Origin: Numida meleagris
Lineage: Eukaryota > Chordata > Aves > Galliformes > Numididae
Length of the DNA stretch: 64,000 nucleotides
Reading direction: 5' to 3'
Assembly (NCBI RefSeq): GCF_002078875.1
Contig: NC_034410.1
Location: forward strand, 103,360,138-103,424,137
In this document: positions 24,101-35,183 of the stretch, piece after piece
How the letters are laid out: the number at the start of each line of letters is the position of its first letter
Numbering within the stretch: the stretch's first letter is position 1
Position numbers and translations under genes: made by a program
Notes under the pieces: model-generated
Seen by the model: the letters and a program-made list of their open reading frames with translations, nothing else
What the model was told of the DNA's origin: nothing
Databases searched by the model: none

Positions 24101-27100
24101 ATATTTAATTAAATCCCAACTCCATGTAAGATGATAACCAGGAAAATCACGAGTGGGACAAACAGGAAACAGAGCTTGCTCCAAGAGGCAATCTAGACAC
24201 AACGATTGTACCTTTATTCCTCCAAAACTATTCAAATCCTGTTTATTCACATGACTGTTTTTCCTTGCTCAGATTTCAGTCAACTGTGGTACAAATAAAT
24301 ACATGAAATAACAGAGTTTTCCCTGGACAATGCTAAATTACCATCTACTGGAAAGGAACATTGTTTTGAAGAAATTTGTGACAAATGCAAGGCTGTTGAT
24401 CTACATAGGCAGGAAGACATATCATGCCAAGTTTTATTTGTGTATGTTTTTGTTTTTTCACTATTTTGTCAAGTACCCTGCAGCACAGTTCAGTGATAGC
24501 GGGTAGTGTTTGAATGAGTGGGTAAAGGATGTCAAACTGAGCGTACAAGAATGACAGCATTGGCCTCATCTATGGAAGATCTTTTCAATTTCAAAAGCTA
24601 ATTCAATGATACAAGCTTTCATGCAGCTGGTTTGCTGAAAGAATGCAAGCAGACATTTTCTCTTCTTCCTTTTTTCTTCCTGCTTTTTGAATGTGTGGTG
24701 CAGGCCCCCAGGCATCTGTTCACAGGCTTTCCCTTTCCTACCACATAGAAAAAGCTTCTTATCTGCCTGAGAAATTGAGTTAGGACACCATGCCATCCTA
24801 ATTAGCTGTAAAGGAGTTTTCTTGCTTCCTTTTAGTGCCGGGCATGCTTTTTTTTTGTCAGTCTCATGCTTCCTAAGCCTCCCTGAGCTACATTGCCTCA
24901 GGACACTCTCAGCCCAGTACATCACGGTGTGGGATGCTCAGCGTTTGCCTCTGATCAGCACTGGTCCTCTGAGAGCAGGCAGTGTGCCTCAGGGAGGATG
25001 GCGAGGGCATGAGGCAGAGAGGGAAAGGCTGGCTGCTTGGGATGGATCCGTCACCTCCTCATTAGCTTTGTTTCCAGCCTGCTGGCCTGCAGAGTGACAG
25101 TCTGGAGGTCACTTGCTGGTCTGGATCTCCAGCTGGGCTCATCGTGACACCTAGTCAGGAGCAAGAGATGTCTTATCCTGTTATAATTGGATCAGTCTTC
25201 TGGCTTGTCTGGGAAATGGAGGAGTTCTGTAACATTTTAATGTATATTCTGATACTGTGTGTACTTATTTATCTTGTCACAAGTAAAGTGACTTAGTCAT
25301 AAACGAAGAAAGGAAAAAAAATAAATCCTTCAGAACCTGCAGGATAAAAATGGCCTCCTTGAATCAATCTTCATCCGACGGTAGTGTAATTATGGATTAT
25401 TTACCAAGATCCAGTCTCCTACTCAGAGCACAAAAATTTCCAAGGTGCCTGGTGCTAGTAAATTAGATAACACACAGGGTGATTTGTCATTATTACAGAT
25501 CATTAGTTCTTTTCATGTTTAAACTTGCCCTTTCCAAAGACAGACTTTTTTTGTGGGTGTCTGGAAGATACAATGTGCTTCAATCATGACTCAACTGGTG
25601 TGCTAATCATTGCGCTGGATTGATTCTCCGTACTCCCCCAGAAAAGAAAACAGCATGAGAAGCTTTATAAAGTGAGGGCAAAGAAAGGAAGCCACAAGTG
25701 GACAAATACGACTTGGCTAATAGAGATAACGAGAGGAGGAACTTGATCAGCAGCCACAATATGAAAGCTCTTTTACCCGATCCTGTGATCAACACTGTCT
25801 CCATCTCTTGTACCCCAGGCCTTAAAAACACATCTCTCAATGGGGGATCTATGAAAGGCATGGAGGTCTAACAGAATTGTCTGAACTGGGCTCCTTGGAA
25901 GTGATGGCATCCTAAAACCCTTTTCTTTGCGGGTGGGAAAGTGTTACTGTGCTGCCCTCTAATGCTCACTGCCGTGCATTCGCTCACAGATGGGAAGGTT
26001 TAAGGTTAGTCCTGCTGAATAGGCACAACACCATTTTTTTCATCTGCTCTCATTACATAAAATTGGAAAAGCAAGGCTTTATGCTAAATTCAGTGCCACT
26101 TTTCCTGTGCAAGCACACTTGTTATTATGCAGTGAAAGCATGAATTACTGAGCGCTTTGGGGCTGTAATCCAATTTGTGGATATTTCATTTAAAGTGTGC
26201 CATGAGTGAATTGTCCCACATTGATGAATTGATAGGCCCTGGGCTGATAATGTCACTGAGAGGTAAAATAAGGCAACTCAGCATGATTGGAAAAGATAGG
26301 GGAACTTTTCTTGAAGGAAATCATGATAGACACGTTGGGTTCTTGTTCCTTTAAATTTTAGACCATATAAATACGATGCTTCCTGCACTATTGTAGTTTG
26401 CAGAACCATTTCACGGGGATCACTTAATCTTTTTCAGGAGCTTCCCTGCTCTGAGTTTCTTATTGTTCTCCTTCTGCATCAACTAAAACCCTGTCAAAAC
26501 TTAAACGCACTATCCTAATCCAAGATTGACCGCCTGAGCTCTGAGCTTCCGTACATCCCGTTTTGCACTTAAATAGATACCAGCAGCTCCCCCTGCTCTT
26601 CTCCTTTGCAGAGAGGTGCAGGGTGGGGGTAGATGCTTTGCAGCACGCAGCTCACTCCCAGTGGCACAGCCTGACCGTGGAGCTGTGCAGCCTCACAAGC
26701 TGCTGCCAGCGTGGGGTAGGAGGAGGGAAGGGTGGGCTGCAAGTGGGGAATGTAACATGTTCACGGAAACCCAGTGAGGGACAGGGTCTAAATGAGCTTA
26801 TCAAGCAGCATAAATATTAATCGCGTCGTTTAAGCTGACATCCTGCCCCATCTGCAGAGCTTCGCCATAAGAGGTTCCTCTAATAGGGCATGATGTCTCA
26901 AAGCTCCTTTTATTAATAATTGAAATGTTGTATCTTGAATTACCAGCCAGTTCATGGAAGATAACGCTGTGTCAGCAGTGTCAGGCAGGGGAGATCCCAG
27001 TGCATAATGCTGAGGTGAAGGGGTTAGGTATGCAGCCTTCTTCCTTTCTCTTCATTATTTACATTTCAGTGCTTCCTAAAAGCCGTGAGAGCATGCTCTC

Positions 27101-29050
27101 CTTGTGCTAGGCTCTACTCTTCACCCCTCTTTCCATCTGTAAAATGACAGTGTGTTTGCTTATCAAGCACTTTGATTCCTACCGTTGGAAAGCATCGTGT
27201 ACGACCAGGCCCAAAGGCTTCTTTGTCAGAATACACCATGGGGTTGTTAAATGCTAGTGCCAACAAATATTGTCTTCTCTATCCTTGGATTGTCACATGC
27301 ACACATTAAGAGGTGGTTCTGGAAAAATAAAAGACATATTTAGGAGTAGTGGGTACCCTTCAACCAAGGAGGGACAGAAATAAGCACAGCACGGTGACCC
27401 AGCAGTGCCTCAGGCAGGAGAGCTGGTGGGCACGGGACAAGAGACTGGCAGTGGACTGGGAATGTCAGCGCTACGGATTGGCCAGAAAGGTGGAAAAGTA
27501 TGGCACTGAGTCATCCTGTGGATTGAGGCACAGAGATGCATGTATGACCTGCAAACAGCCCTCCTTCAGGGATCTGAGCTGCAGGGAGCGCAGAAGAGTC
27601 GTAATTAAGAGGGAAGATATAATCAATCCAGATATGAAATGTTTTAATTGAGAATTTGTTCTGTTTTCCCTTTGGAGGCCAATTTCCATCTGGCAACAGG
27701 AATTAAAGTCTGTGCAAAGACAGATCTGTGGCTACTGGTCTGTTGTGGTGATGAAGTGCAGGGAATGAAGTAGGAAGCACAGACAGGACTGAGTCCACAC
27801 ATTGCAAACCAGTGTGTGGTGCAAAGACATCTCAGACAACGACAGTCCAAGCATTAATGTTCTCGTGTTGTAACCCATACAGTGTCAAGAGCATGTCTGG
27901 AGGTGTGGCTGGAGCAACCATGACTTGGATGGGCTGTGACAGAAGTGGCCCTGCTTCTGGTCCAAAATGAGCAGAGCAGCTGAATTTGTTAGCACCTGCA
28001 GGCGGGTGCATCCTCACCGGTGGTCCCAGTGTTCACATCAGAGCAAGCAGAGCTCACACAGAGGTGTGCTTGAAACCCCTGGTGTCAGACATCTCTCTTT
28101 GTGCCTAGAGCAGTGTAAAACCATTTCAGAACTGAGCTCACATTATTTACCAACTAATGTCTTCCACATTTTTAATTACTATACTGATTTATTTTACATG
28201 TTGGGAAAAAAAAAAAGACACCAGTGGGAGCAGCCAACAAAGATTTGAATGCGCTTCCAGATTTTTCCAGGCATGGAAACTTTCTCCAACCATAAAATTA
28301 CATTAATACTAAAAGGAACTTGTGCGTCAGACTTATTAGTCAAGACATCTGAAAGAAGAAAAAAGAAAGCAAGAAGCAGATACTGATGAAGTTGTTTGGA
28401 AAAAAAAGTTGTGCTTAGTATTAAAGAGTGGGAAGTACAGCAAGGCAGTCACATGAAAGCTGAACCTTTCCATTTCTTTTTTAGTAACTATTCGAGCACC
28501 CATTGTCACCTTTTCTGCTTTCTTTTTGTCACTGTTGTCTAATTCCCTGTTCACATGATAGCCGGCACACAGGAGGCTCTTAATCTTTTGGCAAGGTGTT
28601 GTAATTGTTTGAAAACAAATTAGATTGCTAAACATAGGGACAAGAGAATTAAGAGACACGTCTGAGGTCACACTTTAGGTTAATGGCTAATCACAGTTTG
28701 AATCCAGGAACTTCTAATTATTAGACGTATCTGTAATTGACTGTGTTGTCTCCTGCAACTCCGGAGTGCTATAATATCACTTGGAAATTGACGTAAGGGT
28801 TGCAGAGGTGAAAATTAAAAATGTGGTCAGGAAACAAAAAATTGAGCTATCAGGAATCACTAACAAGCATCAACTGATTACTTCTTAAACAAACAGTCTG
28901 GATTCTGCAGAGATGTATTTGATACCCTCGGAACAATTAATCAACCCACAGAAGTGGCAAGTGTCAGGAATAATAACTTACCTGCAGATCACAGGATTCC
29001 CAGTGAAAACTGTGCTTGTGATAAAATCATTCTGTCTTTTGTTTTCTCAG
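21175..29050. other. Noncoding stretch, no gene; some conserved-looking blocks
   Basis: No gene or transposon was recognised in almost 8 kb. Open frames of up to about 122 codons (21876-22244, +) are featureless. Simple repeats are minor, such as an AGGC tetranucleotide run at 23387-23404. Two AT-rich, low-repeat blocks near 25950-26420 and 26810-27000 have the look of conserved noncoding DNA, which is an impression from composition and not a measured conservation. Confidence 0.6.
23387..23404. repeat. (AGGC)4.5 tetranucleotide repeat
   Basis: Four and a half perfect AGGC units. It is a short microsatellite with no associated element. Confidence 0.9.
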
Positions 29051-29175
29051 CGGAATTTGTTGGCACTTACTACCCTGCTGAGAATGTTACGTGGGAGAAT
29101 TTCTGGAAGAAGGCAAAGTACTGCTCTCCTTCACCTGTCTCCTTCCAATTAAACCTCCGTGGATTTACGTCTTAA
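29051..29175 (+). other. Candidate terminal exon with overlapping poly(A) signal (weak)
   Basis: A strong acceptor-like tract (tctgtcttttgttttctcag, AG at 29049-29050) is followed by an open frame entering in phase 1 and ending at TAA 29173-29175. The peptide includes EFVGTYYPAENVTWENFWKK and ends LNLRGFTS. It contains an N-V-T glycosylation-type sequon and one Cys. AATAAA overlaps the stop codon (29174-29179), and a T-rich stretch follows at about 29190-29200, in the usual position of a downstream poly(A) element. Acceptor, frame, stop, signal and T-rich element in this order are suggestive, but each is common by chance. I cannot name a family. Confidence 0.22.
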
Positions 29176-29179
29176 TAAA
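29174..29179 (+). promoter_or_regulatory. AATAAA hexamer, possible poly(A) signal
   Basis: It overlaps the TAA ending the exon-like frame at 29051-29175 and is followed within about 20 bases by a T-rich tract. AATAAA is frequent in AT-rich DNA, so use is unproven. Confidence 0.25.
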
Positions 29180-31771
29180 AAGGCAGTTATACTTTTTTTT
29201 CCAATTTGTCTTTGCTGTTAAAATCCACTGCTCCAAACATAATAGGTATTGTCTGCAATTGCTTAAATTGGGCATAAACATTTATTGCCTCCCTAGCTAA
29301 CGAAAGCAGCCTTGCTGTTCATAGGAATGAGGAAAATTCCACTCAAGGTCAAGTGCCCTGATGTTTTCAGGCAGCCTCATTACCTACATTAGCACTGTAG
29401 AAGATGAAGCAGAACATCTGGTAGTGCCATAAAAATGATAGAAATGTATGTATATTTGCTTTAGCTCTCATGCCAGCGTTCAGCCTGTCCTCCTATTTGG
29501 GGTCAGCACTCCAAAGAACTGTCAGAGTCTCGTTGTTTAAGGTTCAGCTCAAAAAATTTTTTGGTTTCTGCTGTTCCTTATGTCTGAAACAAAATCACAG
29601 GGGCACCGAAATGCATTCCTTGCTCCTTGTCAGCACTATCAGATTTCAGGCAGAGATGATTTAGCCAATCTGATATGCATTTTGTCTCATGTCTCTGACA
29701 TCTGGGAGGTAGCTGTTTATTATAGAGCTGTCAGTATTCCTCTGTCGTCATGTCTATCATGGAAGTTTGCTCACCACAACAAAAACGAGTTACAGAACGG
29801 GAAGAGGAGAGGATGAAAAATTCTGTGCTCCTCTTACACTGCCCTCAAATGAGCTGCTGCCGCAGCGGCTTTGCATTGTGCCATTCAGTTTTTGGAGGGC
29901 ATGGAAGGGCAGCAGCATCTCACCAAACCCCTGCAGGAGGAACCTCTCTGCCCACAAAAGCTCATTATAGGTGCACAAGTGGAATTTACTCAGCTCCTTG
30001 ATTTTCTGCCTAACTCCATCAATGTCGAGAGTAGTTCTGGGTCTATTTTGCATCAGCAGGTTATGATCACAAACTGACAGCTGAGAGACTTTGCTTTCTG
30101 GCTTTGCTTTCTTCCTGAAGTCTGACACATCTGAGGTATGGAAGAAGGGAACTGCAAGATCCCTTCCAGGAGCTCTCCAGCTCCTTGTCATATGGAAACA
30201 CCGCTGTTCAGAATATCTTTAGTGAAGAACCCAGGGAAGCTTCACCTCCCTTCGATGCAAGGGATCACTGCAGAAGAGTGGTGTAGGGCTTAAAAACTGC
30301 CTGCAACCAAGTACAGCATGGTCTGTCCACACAGTATGACTGCTTTGTATCCCATTAGCACTTCTGCTCATTTCAGTACATTACAAATGACTATACTCAA
30401 CATTTAGGAACTCCTACTGCAGGTGCCAAAACAGTCAACAACTAGATTTTTGCCATTCAAGGACAGCAGAAATCCAGAGCTTCAGAACCAAAGAAGATGA
30501 AAACAGAAGGATATCTACCAAAGTTATGCTGTAGTGCATATTGTGTAAGTTTGGATCTCTGATGTAGAAGATAGCCAGGAAAACAGAGAAGACCATGGTT
30601 GGGAAGCATCAGTCTCCTTCACAAAGCTGGACCTCTCCCATTCCCATCCATTCCTTCCTGACATCCCTGTTTTCAGCTAAACTGCAGAAGGGACACCAAG
30701 GTCATCATCCAGTGAAAATATTTTGGCCTCAGTGGTCATTACTGCTGTGGCCAACGATAATAAACGCAAGCTCTGTGCACTCCTTGTGATCAGCTGGAAA
30801 TCTCAGCAGACCTCAGAGCATAGGAACAATACAGTGATCAACAGTAGGCAGGGCTGCTCTTTCCAAGGTGGCCTTAGTGATATTTCATGCAAAGATGTGA
30901 AATAGAAATAATCGAAACCCACCACCTCACTCAGTATGCCATATTGCCTGAGCACACTTCCTTGCGTGTATTTTAAAGTGCTCCCAATTCAGAGTAATTT
31001 AAAACCTCATCAGTACTCACTAGAGGGTTGGGGTTTAGAACCTCAGTCAATTAAGTCCATGTAGATGAGTAATGGGAGTAAAACTCACAGTTTTCAGTGC
31101 AGAAAAAGAAAGAAAAAAGAAGAAAAGATTCCAAAGCCTAGCTATTTAAAAGCAATTATATTTTTAGTTACATAGAGAGACATTTTCAGACTTCTAATTG
31201 CTCCAAATCTGTCTGCTAAAGAGTCATTACATTCCATTTTAACCCCTCTCTGACACCAGGAACAAATGTTGTAATTGAACTGTGTCACCAGTGATCTCAG
31301 TTCAAGATCATTAGTAAAGTTATTCTTGTTCGTATTTGCTCTAACACTGCTGCTCATTGCCTACAGGCATGGGGCCAGATTTGCTGGTAGCACATGTGGG
31401 TACAACACCACTGAGATTGGTGGTAGTGTGCCTGTGGTGAGGCTGGCCCTATGCGCTATGAGCTGCTGTTAACCAGTGTATTCCCAATACATACTGTGTC
31501 CTGTTCACCCAGCTACATCCTCTTGTACGCAAGGCAGAGGATAGAATTCAGCAATATTGTGCAATTGAATTCTCTCCAGTTATTTTATATCGTAATATCA
31601 TTTTGGGGCAATTTCATATCCACTCACATGATTCTGATTTCAACTGTGGACAAGAAATGAATGATGCATTTAAATAATTTGGCCTGCAGCGTGCTTTCAG
31701 AACTGTGCTAACTTCTTGGTATTACTGTGTATATGTAAATAAAACTGGGATCATCTCATTTCTCTCCACAG
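29180..31771. other. Unique noncoding sequence, no gene seen
   Basis: Open frames of up to 133 codons (29790-30191, -) overlap others on both strands and have no recognisable domain. No transposon ends were found. 31090-31130 is a purine-rich A/G tract. Confidence 0.65.
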
Positions 31772-31828
31772 AGTTTAGCTGAAAAAATGAAAGAAACTGA
31801 GTCAGAATATCACAGTAAACATGTTTAA
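31772..31828 (+). other. Candidate short terminal exon (very weak)
   Basis: The acceptor-like tract tcatctcatttctctccacag (AG at 31770-31771) is followed by 18 open codons in phase 0, encoding a hydrophilic peptide (SLAEKMKETESEYHSKHV), and then TAA at 31826-31828. A variant ATTAAA poly(A) hexamer lies at 31856-31861. The composition is protein-like, but the stretch is very short. It sits at the left edge of the ORF-poor 3.5-kb region, which could then be 3' UTR or downstream DNA. Confidence 0.15.
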
Positions 31829-32983
31829 TAAGGTTACATGCAGTTTACATATCAAATTAAAATACAGATTTTGTCTAGTAAAAAAAAGAAAATGAAATAT
31901 AGGCAATGGTGCTAAAGGAGGCCTAGAAGGTGATACTTCACTATGCAGCATGATAGTTACTGGCAAGTGATCATATGAGTCCTATAACAGTTCTATAATT
32001 AAGATTCTACTCACATTTCTACTTTAAGCCCTGGCATAAAAATATGCTTTGAACTGTAATTTGGCAGAGGTCTTAGCACAGCAGTGTGTTTTTTTGTTTT
32101 GCTTTTAATTCCAAAAAGTCATTCACATTTTATAGCAGAGAAGGATAAAGAATGAGTTGGAAGTTTCCAGGCTCTCTGTTATGATTTTATACAACTGATA
32201 TGAGCCCAAGATTAATGCTCACAAATGCAATAACTCAATCTCATTCTCATGGCACGAGACAGCGCAGAGCCCAGCATTTAACCAACAGGTAGTGGAAGAG
32301 TTTGCTCGTGCCAGTGTCATGATGTCAATGTCTATCAAACCAGTTGATTCATAATCTGCCTCACTACTCTGAGCACACATTGGCCAGATAGATGGCATTA
32401 TTTATGGTCCAGCTCTGCTTGTGCTCTCATTGATGGAGCATACACCGTTTAGCTGTGTTAGCACATACTGCAGAGCTCTGTCAGTACAACTGTCCAGCCT
32501 GAGCACTACCATACAGCTGACCTTTACAGGGCCACAGCTGTCTCCTACCTCATTAGCTCAGAGGACAGGAGAAGGTGGTTGGTGACCATCTGCGTATGTA
32601 GACAGCACCTGGGGAGAAACTGCTTTCTGGGCCAAACTGTGGCCTGTGACCCGTTAGGAGGGTTACACTGAGACAAACAGTCCCATTTACATTTTTACTA
32701 CCTCATATTAAAACCAGACTCTCTCTAGAGAGAAAACTGAGCTTGTATCTGGGCCAAGATCCTGGTAAACTAGGTCACCACCATGCCTGTGCCACCTGCA
32801 GTCAGCTCAGCTCCCAAGGGGGAGAGCAGACGCCATGTGGCAGAGCCACGGCTCCACACAGGCCTTGAACATGGCTGCCAAAGGAACAGTCCAGATTGTC
32901 CGTGTCTCCAGCAGTGTTAATGAAGGCACACAGTGGTATGGAGTGAGGATCTGATCCTGGATAAAACCAACCTGGGAGAGAGG

Positions 32984-33020
<37 letters not shown>

Positions 33021-35183
33021 GTTAGTTATAACTTGCTTAGGTTCCCGAAGTTACTTCATTCTGGCCACATGGATGCTTACAGCCTCAGCCATAGGGAAAA
33101 GCTGCTGCCAGCACAACAGAATGAGTGACCGGAGCATAGGAGCTGTGAGGCAGGAGCATCACTGCTAGCTAAAGGCAACTTGAAGGGTATGGGAGACCAG
33201 AGCTTGAAAAGTCAAGCACAATGGCTTAATGTCAACGAGAATCAATCCCAAAACCACTGTAAAAATCCTGTGTCTGCAATGAAAGCCCAATTTCTGAGTC
33301 ATTCTATGATCAATATGTAAAAGCTTTAGCCTTCTAAGGAAATAATAGCATTAGAAATGACTAACACCCTAAACCTTTAGACTAGCTCAACATGTATGCA
33401 CATGCTTTTTCCTCTGAAGATTAATAAGAGTTTTTGCGTCATTATTACAACATTTAATCTAAATTTACGTCAATATTATTATTATGTTCCTAACAAATCA
33501 ATAATATGATCTATTTCAGTATTCAGTTAGCATAATAAAAGCTGAAAAATTAACTAAAAACAAAATGAAAAAAGTTCTCCTAGCACAAATCAAATCAACA
33601 GACCATAAAGATGACATGCTCCCAGCTCCTTCCACTTTAGCCAGACATGAGTCTGAGTTTTCCCAAAACACTCTGTACTGCGTTAGCTTAGCTCGCCAAG
33701 CTCAGAGCCCACCCACATAAATATCCCTGTCTTTTTCAACACAAACAGAGGGAGGCTGTATGAAGTGCTCCTACCAGCACTCCCCTACCGCATGGCACAG
33801 ACCTGCTTTCCCCCCACTTTCCTCATTCATTTTAAAAAGATATATTCATGTCAGTGGTATTCTCTGTATCTAGATCATATAGGAGGCAAGACACTAATAT
33901 AAATGCTGATTATTCTTATTAGCTGTTGGTGAATAATCATTATCATTACATTTCCAAAATTAGGTTCCACATTAATGTCTTCCTGTGGTGCCCTTTATAT
34001 TAAACCTTGGATGTTTAATCTGCAACTACAATTTTTCTTGCTTCTGTCAGATTATTTTTTAGCCTTAGTGTTCCTCTAGTAGATGGTATTTGGCATGTAA
34101 AATGATGAGTGTGTATTGTAAACCAATTAGGTTTTATTTTTAAAAGAAGTTGTGATTGGCAATGGAAAATATCATGAAGCACAGAGAAATGCTTGAATTT
34201 CTTGATAGTTCTTGCCTCAGAAACTGTGCTGTTTAGTCAATCTGGTAAACCATTGGAACAGCTTTATTTTTAGATGATGTGGCTCCTTTGCTAACATTTT
34301 TCCTTGCTCTGTAGAGCTAATTACTATCCCATACACTACTGCACATACCTTCAGTTGAAATCAAACGTTAGGTTTTTTCACTGATTCTTTCTAAGGTAAC
34401 AGAAGACAAAGAGATGCATATCTTTGGACTGATTTTATCCCGTGGAAAATTTCATTTTACCTACCATTATGTTTTCAAGAGTTAATTTCCATTTTGACTA
34501 TTTTATTAATAGACCACTGGAAGCTTATAAACATTTCAAGGCTTTTAAGACTGTGTTTTTGAGAAAATGATTAATTATGCAGTGTTATGGATTATGATGC
34601 CCTCCTTTTCCATGGTTTTCTGACTTCCTGCTTGTTGTCATGTAGCTCCAAGAGTCTGATGAACACAAGAATGTTTTTTTCCCATTTGTTCTAAAGGAAA
34701 GTGTGATTCTTTATAAAGGACATATTGCAAACTGAAAATCTGCCACTCACGCAGTCAGGTTGTCCTATAATGCATATGACTACTCAACATTTTTTTAAAG
34801 ACTAGTTAAGTACTTCTGCAAAACCCCAGACTATCAGCTGCAAAGACTGACAAAACTAGCAGGGTCAGTGACAATCATCAAAATTGATTTCCCACACAAT
34901 ACAGACCATATACATTCCCTCACTATTTCTTCTGAAGGAGAGAATTTTTCTTTCTGGAACACAAGAGATATTTGATCTACGAGAGCAAAGGAACAGTGTC
35001 ACCTTCTACTGTGTCGCTTCAGTTTTTGACCAAACAATGTCTGAGTAGTTTCTTTACAAAAGTAATTCTTGGATTCTTCATGGATCATGTGGAGTAGAGC
35101 TAAGCAAATCTTGAAACAAGGATTCCTACTGGAGGGTATCAGTTTCATTTCTTAATGAATGTAGGCAGTTTGTCCTGATCCTC
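31829..35183. other. ORF-poor AT-rich noncoding stretch with a GA microsatellite
   Basis: Neither strand has an ATG-initiated frame of 60 codons or more between about 31660 and 35184, the longest such gap in the window. Apart from the (GA)16 tract the sequence is complex, not repetitive, and 33420-34600 is dense in TAAT/ATTA cores and poly-T runs. It could be a 3' UTR, a conserved regulatory block or plain AT-rich DNA; the sequence alone does not separate these. Confidence 0.6.
32986..33017. repeat. (GA)16 microsatellite
   Basis: Thirty-two bases of perfect GA repeat, preceded by an imperfect purine lead-in from about 32974. This is the longest perfect dinucleotide repeat in the window and is probably length-polymorphic. 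Polypurine tracts of this kind can form triplex DNA. Confidence 0.97.
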
